Positions 39,199 to 49,579 of a stretch of 64,000 nt of DNA are shown piece by piece. The notes beneath the pieces are model-generated. The model searched no databases and was not told the origin of the DNA. It was given only the letters and a program-made list of their open reading frames with translations. Each line of letters starts with the position of its first letter. Position 1 is the stretch's first letter. The position numbers were made by a program, and so were the translations under genes. The stretch is from Capsaspora owczarzaki ATCC 30864 (taxonomy: Eukaryota; Opisthokonta; Filasterea): positions 538,039 through 602,038 of the forward strand of contig NW_011887293.1 of the NCBI RefSeq assembly GCF_000151315.2, written 5' to 3'.

Positions 39199-41098
39199 TC
39201 AGCAGCAACAAGCATATGCTCAGCAACAGCAGTACAGCCAACAGCAGTTCAACCCGCAGTACAATCAGCAGCAGCTGCAGCAGCAGCAGCAGTTTGGCTA
39301 CAATCCCCGATCGTCGTCCTCTGCGTATGCCAATTCTGTCTATGGTGGCAACAGCCAAGGCTTTGGATTTGGCAGCTCGAGTCATAGCTCGAACAGCTCA
39401 GGCGGCATTGGGCGCAGGCGTGGAAGCTCGGATGGTCTGCTCCCCAGCGTTGGCGGCGGACAAGCCGGTGGCGGATTCGGATTGCGCTCCAAGACGGCCA
39501 ACAGGCGACTCTTCATGGTGCTAGGCATGCTGGCGTTCATGTGCGTTGTCGGACTGTACTGGATGCTCAGTCAGGTCGAATCGGACTTGCAGGCTGGAAT
39601 CCAACTGCCGCCAAACCAGCACGGGCGACTGCCAATCGCAGGTCCGGTCGGCGGTGATGACGACGACGAGCGCCACCTTCCAAAGGAACCGCCGGTAAAG
39701 GGAAATCCAAACAACTTGGACAACAATGGAATACCAGCACTCAACAGGCCTCAGCACCCGGGTCTGAACGGTCCGCCGGTTGACGTCGCCGCTGCTCGCA
39801 TGGCGCGCCGGGCAGAGATGGAGCGCCGCCGTCTCGACAACGACCGCATCCGACAGGAGGCCATGGAAAATCAAGAAGCTGATCTCGGTGGTGATGGTGG
39901 TGGTGCTGCTGGTGCTGGCGAGGACGGACTGGACAACAACAACAACAACAACAATATCAACAACATTGCAGACAACAACCCGCCACAGAAAGGCCGGGCA
40001 AAGCTTCGCCGAGCTGATGCTCTTTCCGAGCAAGACGTCGAGCAACTGGCTCGAGAGCGCCAGCGCCATCTCCAGCCAAATCTCTTGGGCGAAGCCGAGG
40101 AGGGCGACCTGCAGGCCAACCCGGAATTGGCGGTCGCACAGCAGGAGCCGCCCCAGCATGCCAACGAAGATCGCCACGAAATGCACCACGTGTTGCAGCC
40201 AGAGATGGCCGGAGACGAGTTTCGCCGCCGTCAGCGGGGCGTGCAACCGGACTTGCTGTCCGTCTACACGACTGGCGCCACGTTTGCCTGCTTGAAACCC
40301 GCCCCCAGCGACCGGGAGCTGCCACAAACAGCCATCAACGACGAGTTTTGCGATTGCGCCGACGGAAGCGATGAGCCTGGCACGTCCGCGTGCTCGAACG
40401 GCGAATTCTACTGCGTGGAGAACGAAATGCTCATTGCCTCGTCGCGTGTGAACGACGGCATTTGCGACTGCTGTGACGGCTCTGACGAGTACTCTTCGCT
40501 GCTCCTGGATCCGAGCGGCCTTGCGCCCGCTGACGTGCCTCGCCGATGCAGCAACACCTGTTCTGCCTTGGCTGCTGCGCGAGACGAGCGACGGCGGTTG
40601 CGTGAGCGCGCGATTGCTGTCAAGCACGAGTACGAGCAGCAGGCACGACAGGCCTTTTCTGCAGCACAAGTCGCCAAGCTGCAGGTCGTCCCGGGCGACC
40701 AACAGCAGCACGAGGGAGGCCCCGACAAACGCGGGGACGCTGCGCCAGTTCCTGCGTTCCCAGCCATCCTGGAACATTCCGAGCCATTGTTTGCATTCTT
40801 TGTGCCTGCCTCTCGCGAGTTTTCCATTTCCAACGGCCAGTACACGTACACTGTCAAGCTCTTTGAGGAAGTTCTCCAGCACAGCCAGTCCGGCAGCCGT
40901 GTGACTCTTGGTCGAACGGTCGAATGGAAAGAGCCGGGCCGTGTTCTTCGAGTCACAGGCGGCGACATGTGCCCCAACTCTGTTGCTCGCTCCGTGACGG
41001 TCAACTTTACCTGCTCGGACGAGGATCGCATTGTCAGCATTGCCGAGGACGAGCGCTGTCTCTACGTGATGGAGTTTGCAACCCCTGCCGCTTGTTGA
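38615..41098 (+). CDS. membrane-tethered glucosidase II beta-like protein (PRKCSH-N plus MRH) with polyQ cytosolic tail
   Basis: A single uninterrupted frame of 827 aa, unlike its intron-rich neighbours. Residues 1-290 are very Gln/Ser-rich with several pure CAG runs. A transmembrane helix follows (~298-320, RLFMVLGMLAFMCVVGLYWML). After an acidic, Asn/Gln-rich lumenal linker comes the Cys-rich PRKCSH-N/LDLa-like pair (~545-660; NDEFCDCADGSDEPG and NDGICDCCDGSDEY), then a basic helix (RDERRRLRERAIAVKHEYEQQAR). The C-terminal ~100 residues have the mannose-6-phosphate-receptor homology pattern (VEWKEPGRVLRVTGGDMCPN...VNFTC). Ordinary glucosidase II beta is a soluble ER protein with a signal peptide and an HDEL-type end; here there is no retention motif and a signal-anchor replaces the signal peptide. 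It may recruit a glucosidase or recognise N-glycans in the ER or Golgi. Confidence 0.85.
39157..39213 (+). repeat. CAG/CAA (polyglutamine) tract
   Basis: The longest of several in-frame Gln-codon runs (others near 38645, 38745, 39000 and 39270) in the cytosolic part of the glucosidase-II-beta-like protein. Confidence 0.9.
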
Positions 41099-41303
41099 TT
41101 TGGTCTTTTTGTCATTGTTGTGTACCACGCATCCGGATGTGTGCGTGTACCATTGCGAGTTTTTGTACCAAGACAACACATTTCGTTTTGTTTTTTTCAA
41201 TGGAACCAGCGGCGTCAAAACAGTGCAATCAATACACTTCATGTACAAGAACAATATGGCATGAACAACAGTTTAAGATGGAAGAACGCAACAGGGAGTA
41301 CAA

Positions 41304-43091
41304 CTACAGACTTTTCACTTCGTTGTGCTTGGAGCTTGATTTTCGAATCACCAAGTCCACTCGACCCACAATCGCGCGAATGTGCTGCGTCACAACAGAT
41401 TGAGGCTGATTTGCGACGACCAGCCCATTCACGTTCTCGAGGATGTCGCCAACGTCGATGGCATTCTGCAATCAAATGAGCGTGACGAGGAAATGAAAAA
41501 TGAGGGCCATCACGGGGAGGACGACAAAAACAAACCAACAAACAAACAAACAAACAAACAAAAAAAAAAAACCAAACAGCAACATTTAATCACTCCTTTT
41601 ACCTTCTCCCCTTCTCCGCAACCCTCCCCTCCATTTCCAAACATCTTCCCCTTCCTCCACTCCCTGAGCCCAAGCCTTACCGAATTCGCCGCTGGACTGC
41701 CGGGCTTGACACCAACGATTGTGATGTGCTCGCCAGATTGTAGAATGTCAATTCCAAGACCAAATTCCGGACTCTTGATAAAGGTGACGTGCCGCATGAT
41801 TGGCAAGGTCCAGGTGTCGTCGAGGGAGGTCGTGTTTGAGAGATCGAGCTGAAAGTCGATGGCGGTGATTTCGTAGAGGGTGGCAATCAATTCTTGGATG
41901 TGTTTTGGGTGCCCAAGAATGGAATCCTCCTTTGAGTACCACGCTTCACGCAGCTTCTTGTTGCGGGAGAGTTGCTGCAGCGGGACGGTAAGGACTTTGC
42001 TGGTGAGGGCCATGCGAATGAATTGTCGCCCGCGGCCTTGGGGCGTCTGCAGGGATGGCGTTCTGCTCGAGATGGTCGACACAATGCCGTTCATGATTGG
42101 GTTGATGGTGGGAATTTCCTTGGGCTTTGAGTTGCTGGAAGGCCACAGGGTGATTGAAATGTTGTCCGCCGCGGGCGAGGAGCTTTCGTTGGGAAGTGGT
42201 GTATGCGGCGCCACCAGCTCTGTGATCCAATCCCAGTAGTCGTACTTGACAGACGAAAACATGACGGTGGCTAAAGTATGTTTTGTTCGGAGGCAAGCAA
42301 AAAGCAGAAACCAAAAGAGAGAGAGAGAGAGAGAAGACAGCAGCAAAAAAAAAAAAAGTGAACGACACTGGCATGCTTGACTTGTCAGGCTGAGACAACT
42401 TACATTTCAATCCGAGTCTCAAACATGCTTCTAGACTAGAGCAGAAGGTTTCCAACAAGTGATGCTCATCCGAGATGAATCGGGTCTCTGAGCCTGGCTC
42501 TTCCGACACTTCTGCCAAAGTTGTCGAATCGTTGGCCGACAGCAACATTGGACTCGTCCAATCACCCTCTTCCGTCGCGACGAGCGAAGTGCGCCGCTCC
42601 TCTGTCTTTGGCTTTGAAGGTGTTCCGACCCACGGAAGCTGCTTTGGCTCCACCGTGCGAATCAGCAATGACTTGTCGGCGGTGGTGGATCCTGATTTGG
42701 AATAGTGCTCCAACTCGTCCACCGCGTCTAAACAAAAAATCCAACCCAATAGCAAAGACGTCAGATCACAAAAAGAGCGTGAATCACCATCGCATTTTGT
42801 ATACAGTTGGCCGACTCTTGCTCTCAGAGTCTCTGTAGTCATGTGAAGAAGGGAAGGGGTGGCTCATCGTTCAATCTTACCTTTGAGCGCCATGAGCAGG
42901 TCGCGGCAAGGGTCTGGCTCTGGCTCGTACGCCGCAGGTCGCGTGATGAGCGACGTTGCTGCAACAGCATGAGCACCATCATCCGCAGAAGGAGCGCCGT
43001 CCGACGACGCAGACGCAGCAGAGGTGACTTGCAGATGATGATGCACAGCACCCCAGCGATCCGACAGCAGATCAGCCACGACGGGGTCCAT
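41304..43091 (-). CDS. RUN domain plus PDZ domain protein
   Basis: Exons 43091-42881, 42727-42404, 42270-41681 and 41465-41304 encode 428 aa. The N-terminal ~260 residues fit a RUN domain interrupted by a Ser/Thr-rich insert: HLLETFCSSLEACLRLGLK is the typical penultimate RUN helix and DYWDWI its final motif. A spacer (RGRQFIRMALTSKVL, the closing RUN helix) is followed by a PDZ domain with GLGIDILQSGEHITIVGV as carboxylate loop and betaB-C strands, PGSPAANSNAIDVGDILENVNG and QHIRAIVGRVDLVI at the end. RUN domains usually bind small GTPases of the Rap/Rab/Arl families; PDZ binds C-terminal peptides. It is probably a cytosolic trafficking adaptor. I know no standard name for this two-domain order. 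Confidence 0.8.
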
Positions 43092-43875
43092 TCTTGAGAG
43101 GGGGGTCGGTCCGACGACTTTTGTGCAAGTGGTGAAGGTGTGTGAACGAACACTAGTTGATCGAGAGCTTGTGAGCTAAAGTTGAGTTGGGAAGCGCTTT
43201 GTTGGTTGAGCTGGTTGAAGGAAAATGGAGAGTGTCACACTCAATTTTGGGGTTTCAAGATGGAAGAATTGAAGGAAGCAGCAACGAAGACAAGTGATGG
43301 GGAGCGGAGGGGGGGGGGAAAGTAAGAGCATTCAATAAGAGCCAACTTCAAAGAAATGCAAACTGAGCGTCGGGTTGCAGATAGGAAGAAAAGAAGAAGA
43401 GGCAAAAAAAAAAAAAAAAAAAAAAATGGTGGGAATTGGAAGTTGCATGATCTTCCAATTGACAGTCCGCTCCGTTTTGTTCACCGACTGTGGGCATGAC
43501 TGCAGAGCACGATTTTGCAAATAGGTTGATCTGAGAGTGATGCTGTTGTCAGGCTTCTTCTTTTGTTGATTCAACGCTCTTTGCTGCAAAGCTGTCCTAC
43601 AAGAGCATGACTGAGAGACAACGCGAGTTGTATGTCAGAGTTAAGAATGCGAGTGTAGACCTCCAGTAAGAAGAAAGCCAGGTTGATTGGAACATCACAG
43701 TGTGACAGCCCTTGTACTGACAAGATGGTGGACAGTCTGCACCAGAATCAGCTTGGCGACGCAGGAACGATCTTCAAATTGACAGTCACAAGGTAGCCGA
43801 AAGCAACAACCACAAAATCAAGCACCAAAAAACAGGAACGATGGTCCTCCACGCCTGAATGAAGAGTAAACCTGG
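43092..43875. other. intergenic region, nothing recognised
   Basis: About 780 bp between the RUN-PDZ start and the SART3 stop, both on the minus strand. It has a 20-plus A run near 43404-43426 and no supported coding or RNA feature. The RUN-PDZ promoter should be here. Confidence 0.6.
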
Positions 43876-46800
43876 TCAGTTGCTGGGCTTTTTGTTCAGA
43901 AACATGTCTCGGAAGGCTGAATTTGACTTTGGAGCGGTGGTGGAGGCGGAGCTTGCGGCAGCTGGTTGTGCCGGGGCAGTATCCATGGCAGTTGCAGTTG
44001 AGGCAGGACTCGAGGACGCTGCAGGTCCTGACAGGTCGGCGGCGGGTTTCTTGGCGGAAGAGAATCCCAAACCAAGGCGACGCGAGGGTGCGGCATGGAG
44101 AGAGCGCGGCACAAAGCTCTTTGTGGTTGCAGTGCTGGCGGGCCGCTTGCTAAAGGTGTCTGGGCGTGCAGTCCCAAAGCTGGACGGAGGTGGCATGGCG
44201 TGCGAGTCTGCGTTGTCTTGAGCGGGCGTTTCGGAAGCCGCAGCTTTGGTTGGCGGGTTGCACACCTGAGCGCTGATGGGCTGACCACGCACAACAGTGC
44301 CATCGGCAGCCAAAGCCAGTTTTGCATCCTCCTGAAATGATACACGGGGAAAAACAGGGGGCAGCACAATGAGCAAAAGCTGGAAATCCATCCTTTTTTT
44401 TTTTTTTTAAAAAAAAGCATCCGCCGCCACCACGATAGAGTTACCTCGTTGGCGAATTCTACATATGCGCGACCGGTGAATCGGCCATCTCGATGACGAG
44501 TCATTCGGACGTCCACCACTTTGGCAAACTGCAAAACGAGGTGTGCAAGATGGTCAGAAATTTCAATGTAGTAGTTTTCTCTCGCTCCTGTGCGACGTAC
44601 CTTTTCAAAAGTCGTAACCAAGTCGTCGCGACGACACAAGGATGAGAGGTTGCGAACAAAAAGAGTCTTTGGATCCACGCCATCCTGTGCGTATCGAGAC
44701 GGGGCAGGTCCGTCACCGTCTTTCGGCTTGTCGACGGACGGCGACACGTACATTGGGCGATTCAGAACAGGCTGGCGATCCAATGCAAGAGCTTTCTGAG
44801 CGGCTTCCTGCAAGGCGAAGATCGCACAGCCACGAGGAGAATTAGCAAGTGCATTCGAGAAAATGAAACGGTTGCCAAAGCATTCAGAAAATGGTGTTCT
44901 GAAACGTACAGGACTGCTAAACTCGACAAATCCATACCCACGCGAGCGACCAGTTGGCTTGCGCACGAGCCTCACGTCGACAATGTTACCAATCTGCACA
45001 GGCGTTCAACCGTGAGCTCACCAAGCTTTTCATGACGATAGGATTTCTTGAAAGCGTACCTGTTCAAACTGGCTGCGAATCATCTCCTCAGTCGCTTTAA
45101 AGTCCAGATTGGAGACAAAGACGGTCACTGGATCTTTCGAGCTGAGCAACAAAGAGGTCGAGTGAGCGTGCCGGCAAACAAAAAAGAAGCAAAAATCAGC
45201 CTACAAGTCCTTACACATCATGCGCATGCTTTTCAGGAAGAGTGAAACGTGGAGCCTGAGCATCGTCCGAGTCTAACAGACAAGCAACACGCTCCCATCA
45301 GGTGAGAATAGAAAGATAACAACAACAAGCAAAACAAACAAAACAAACAAACAAACAAACAAAACAAACAAACAAACAAACAAACAAACAAACAAACAAA
45401 CAAACAAACAAACAAACAAACAAACAAACAAAAAAAACAAAAAAAAAAACAAAAAAAAAGCGCTGTCAATCTCCACCGACTCACCACGTTGCCGCTTGAC
45501 TCGAGCATCACTCAGAAGAGCCGTGAGCCCATTGTCCTCAGCACCGCCATCTACACGGCGCTTTTCGCGCTTTTCCGCACTCTGCTGCAACTTGCGCCCC
45601 TCACGCAATTGTTGCTGTTGGAGCTGACGAGCCAGTCGAATGTTGAACTTAGAGCGCAGGGTGTCACAACGCTGCACCACATGAGCAAAGGCATCGGCAG
45701 AGGGCGATTCTTCTCGTTCAAACTCGTGCCAGGCGGATAAAAGCTGGTTGGGGTCGTCCAACGTGTCTCGTTGCAAACCGCGCTGGTAGGCCTCGCGAGC
45801 AGACTGGCTGTTCTTGGCCTGAGTTCGCTCAAAGTTGGCGTATGCAATCCACATGGCAGCGGAATACGCGCAGTTGGAGGTCTTCATGATCGCCTTCCAC
45901 AGTTTTCGTGCTTCGGTCAAGTTGCCCAGACGATAGAGCTGAATGTTGATTTGGTACTGCAGCAAGGAGCAGTACGGGTCGCCGTTCTCGCCAAAGTACT
46001 GCTGCAGATACGCGGAGGCCCTCTCAAACGTGCGGAAGAGCTTGGACACGGCGGGAGGCAGCCCATCGTCTGCAGCAGCCGCTTGCGTCGAGGTAGTCCA
46101 TCCGCCACGTCCGCGCCCTGCATAGGCAGGTGTGCTGCTTGTGACTTCTGGCTGAGCAGCGTCGCTGGCTGATTGTTGCGGCTGGATTCCATCCGCGCGC
46201 AGCTTGTCCCAGACCTCTGGCGTAATCTGGCGTCGCACAATGTCAATGAAGCAACGCCAGAGCTCGAGATAGTCACCGGGCGTGGAAAATCCGGCCAGGA
46301 GAGCCGATTCCAGCGCTTCCTCCACAAGAGCAATGTTGGAGTGCGATCGCTCCAACCAAAGCATGCGCGTTACCCAAAGACCAGAAATCCACGGACAGTT
46401 TCTCAACGCACGAGAAACGATCTGTTCCACGGCTTCGGGCTGTAACAATACAGGAAAAAAAGAGAAATGTGACGTTGTTAGGGCGATGTGAATCACGAAT
46501 CGACAGACAAACGCCGCACACCTTACCTGCAGATGCTTGGTCGCATAATCCAAATAAAGCTGCCACAGATCACCGACCAGACAATTATCCTTGATGGCAC
46601 GCTCGAAGAGAACAACCACTTGCTCTGGCTTGCCGGCATCAATCTCGTGCTGCAGGTAATTGGAGTACTCGGCGAGATGGGGAAACTCCGAATCTACCAA
46701 GCTTTGCTCGTAGGGGGTAATCTGTGCGACTTTGTTCTGGGATTCTGCAAGAGCTTGCAAGACGGCGGGATCCAAGCCCCCAGCGTCGCGCTTGGCGTTT

Positions 46801-48219
46801 GCAAACACGGAAACGTCGTCCATATCGTCGAGGTTGTTGTCTTCCAGAAAGGTGACGTACTCTGCACAAAGGGCAGTGTCGACGCCTGCAATAGGAAGCG
46901 CGATGAGACGCTTGAACAGTGTAGAAATCCTTTCTGTTTGTTCAGTGCTACAGAAATGCAGGGGCAGTCAGTCAGTCAGTCAGCGGGAGAAAGACTGTCG
47001 AGATCAAACAATCATGGGAGAGCGGACTCACATTGCCTCCTCTTCGGTGTCATCCGATTTCTGCCCAAACGAAGGAATGGATATTATAAGGATGCCTTGT
47101 TAGCAAATTTGACAACTACAAGAGCCAGAGGACAAAAAGAAAGTCTTCGAAGCGTTTTTTGCAACCTTACCTCAAGCTCGTCAAGAATATAGCTTTCAAA
47201 AGAAATGTAGCCATCCCACAGCAGCTTCCCCTAAAACATTCACGATATGGGCAACCTTGTGAGTGAGCGCGCTGGCTGGCTTGAGCAAGGAATCAGCGGT
47301 TCGCTGAACATACAGTGACAAAGTGACGACCGGCGACTTTGAGTCCCTCTTCAAACACGGTCCTTGCATGGGCCAGTTGATTCGCTTCGGGTAGACCATC
47401 AAGGTGGAGAGAAGCGACAGTGTATTGGACGCGACGACGGACAATCGGGACGGCTGAACGCAAAATGGGACAATAAGGCATGATGGTTGAGGTCAGCTCA
47501 TCAGCAAATATGCAGTAGAAAGGCACCTACAACCCCATAACAGTATCCATTCAACCGTCGTGCTTCGCTGCTCGAGTGCTTACACAAGTAATCGTTCGAA
47601 GAGAGCTCAAAGAGCCGATTCACCCGCGAATGTGCAGCCGCAGCTCCGTCCGACTCGGGCCTCAGTGTTTCGGCGTTACGAATTTCATCATTGATCCATG
47701 CCAGCCACAAATCTGATCATCCATACAGATAGGATATGACAAGTGAGTGCAAACTGAAAAAAACCGATTCAGCAATGCATTGACCACGACGACGATGATG
47801 GACGGCGACGCACCTTCGCTGAGCGGGAACGTCTCACGCATACGCTCTCGTGCATGCAGCAGCTGCTCTGCGAACGCAGTGGCTTCCGAGCTCGAGGACG
47901 CGGACGCGCTCGACGGCGACGACGCTGCATCGACTGCTGAACTCGCAGCAGCAACGGCGTCACGCAGCGCGCCAATCAGAGCGACATGCGAGTCGTAGTG
48001 GAATGGATTTGCCTTGATCTGCTCGGAATCAGCATTGGTGTGGAGAACCAATATGCAGTGAGGGAGTTGAATGGAGAGTGAGATTGAGATTCAAGGCCTC
48101 ACTCAGCGTCGTAACGTCCAGCTGATGATGGACGAGATCAGAGAAGCATCCAAGAGATGGGGGTTTACCTGCTCACGAAGCTCGGCGATCTGGTCTTGGA
48201 GCTCGGCCAAATCGGTCAT
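43876..48219 (-). CDS. SART3: SART3/p110/Prp24-type spliceosome recycling factor
   Basis: Fourteen exons in phase (48219-48169, 48018-47814, 47712-47584, 47453-47314, 47230-47171, 47060-47032, 46947-46527, 46439-45485, 45272-45215, 45141-45060, 44993-44910, 44807-44601, 44528-44445, 44331-43876) give about 986 aa (human 963). The N-terminal two thirds are HAT repeats (for example NPFHYDSHVALIGALRD, LWDGYISFESYILDELE, RNCPWISGLWVTRML, AAMWIAYANFERTQ). Two RRMs follow: TVFVSNLDFKATEE...RGYGFVEFSS and TLFVRNLSSLCRRDD...GRAYVEFANE. The extreme C-terminus, SNSAFRDMFLNKK, matches the Lsm-binding motif. SART3 reanneals U4 with U6 snRNA and contacts Lsm2-8. Its first residues, MTDLAELQDQIAEL, are a short coiled coil. 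Confidence 0.96.
45331..45458. repeat. (AAAC)n microsatellite in a SART3 intron
   Basis: About 28 AAAC units followed by A-rich sequence within the intron 45273-45484. Confidence 0.95.
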
Positions 48220-48792
48220 TTCGAAGGAAAGCAAAACCTGAGACTGTGACTGAGACTGAGCCGGATTCGGATGGATCTGGGGAAATAAGTGTACATTATT
48301 TTGCGGAGTGGAATTAACAACACATACAGGACAAACGAACAAGAGCGACGGTGATAAAAAGCCATTCAAAAGCAAAAAAACGAGAAAACAAAAAAAAAAA
48401 AGCAGACGAAAGAGAGGACCAAAGAGCAGGAATGGGGAGAACTGGTGAGGCCATCGGGAGCAAGAATCGAGAGTACCAAAAATGGATCCAGGATTGCACA
48501 CTGAATCCACAAGGATGGACAGAGGTGAAGCCGACGAAAGAGACCTTTTGAGAACAGAGCTTTGAACCCAAAGCCTTGGCTCGTGTTGGCGCTGTCACCA
48601 TGAGACCAATCGCCAGCTGTGCATGCTCCGTGACATCCGACAAGTACAATAATCCCTATTTGAGCCACAACGGAGCGCCTTTGATGATGAAGGTGGAGCG
48701 ATTCCGTTCTCCAGTTGAACAGTTCGGTTGAAATCCGCCTTGTTCTGTTTTTGTTTGTTTTTTGCTTGTTGTAGATGAATGTGACCCAATGA
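48220..48792. other. intergenic region, nothing recognised
   Basis: 570 bp between the SART3 start and the uS17m stop. Short frames only; likely the SART3 promoter. Confidence 0.6.
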
Positions 48793-49435
48793 TCACATGC
48801 CTGTTGTGAACAGGAATCCCGTGTCTGGGTCGACAAACTTTGGGACTGGCTTCTCGACCTTGACCACCATGAAGTGCTTTCGCTTTGAGATTGGGTGGCA
48901 GTCCTGGATGCGGACGACGTCGCCCACAAAGCAGACCTGCTCTTCGTCGTGTGCAAGGAAGTTCTTTTCGTGCTTGAGCACCTGTTTCAACACACACACA
49001 GCGCAGGGGACAGGCACGGAGCAGTGAGTGCAAATGCAACTGCAATGGAAAAGCAGTCAGGGCGACCATTGAGATGATCGTCCTGCCTCCTTTCCCCCAC
49101 CCCCGCCTCAATGCATGCTCGTCAAATCGCATGCACCGATCAGAGTGGAAAGCAGGGCAGCTCACGGACAGCAGCATGGACTGGAAATGCAGAGATCTCA
49201 AAACCCTTTGTTCCTCGTGCTCCTCACTCTCCTCACTCTACCCCCTACTCGACTCACAGTCCCTCCCCTCCCAATTCATGCTTGCTCTTGTGCTGCCGCT
49301 TGGTCCAAAAGCGGGCGGGATTCGACGGGTGTTGGTTACCTTGCCATCTACGTAAGGGTGCTTTGTGTAGCGCACAACAGCCACTTTGACAGTCTTTCGC
49401 ATTAGGTTGGAAACGACTCGTCCGACAAGTTGCAT
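48793..49435 (-). CDS. MRPS17: mitochondrial ribosomal protein uS17m
   Basis: Exons 49435-49340 and 48981-48793 encode 94 aa. The OB-fold S17 pattern is clear: LVGRVVSNLMRKTVKVAVVR, KHPYVDGK, then VLKHEKNFLAHDEEQVCFVGDVVRI and the invariant-type RPLSK motif variant CHPISKRKHFMVV. The length and the VLKHEKNFLAHDE block fit the bacterial/mitochondrial type rather than cytosolic uS17 (RPS11), which is longer. It binds the 5' domain of the small-subunit rRNA. There is no long presequence; MRPS17 in other opisthokonts is also imported with a minimal N-terminus. It lies 145 bp upstream of the trithorax gene's stop codon in tandem orientation. Confidence 0.93.
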
Positions 49436-49579
49436 CTTGTGCGTGCGTGAGTGTGTGTGTTAGGAAAAAAAAAATGACTGGAGATTCATACAACGAAAAA
49501 TGAAAGGAATGGACGGTCTTTTGTAGAGAACGATTGGTTTGTATTGAGTGTGAAAAAAATGAATGTCGGATGAGTGCCG

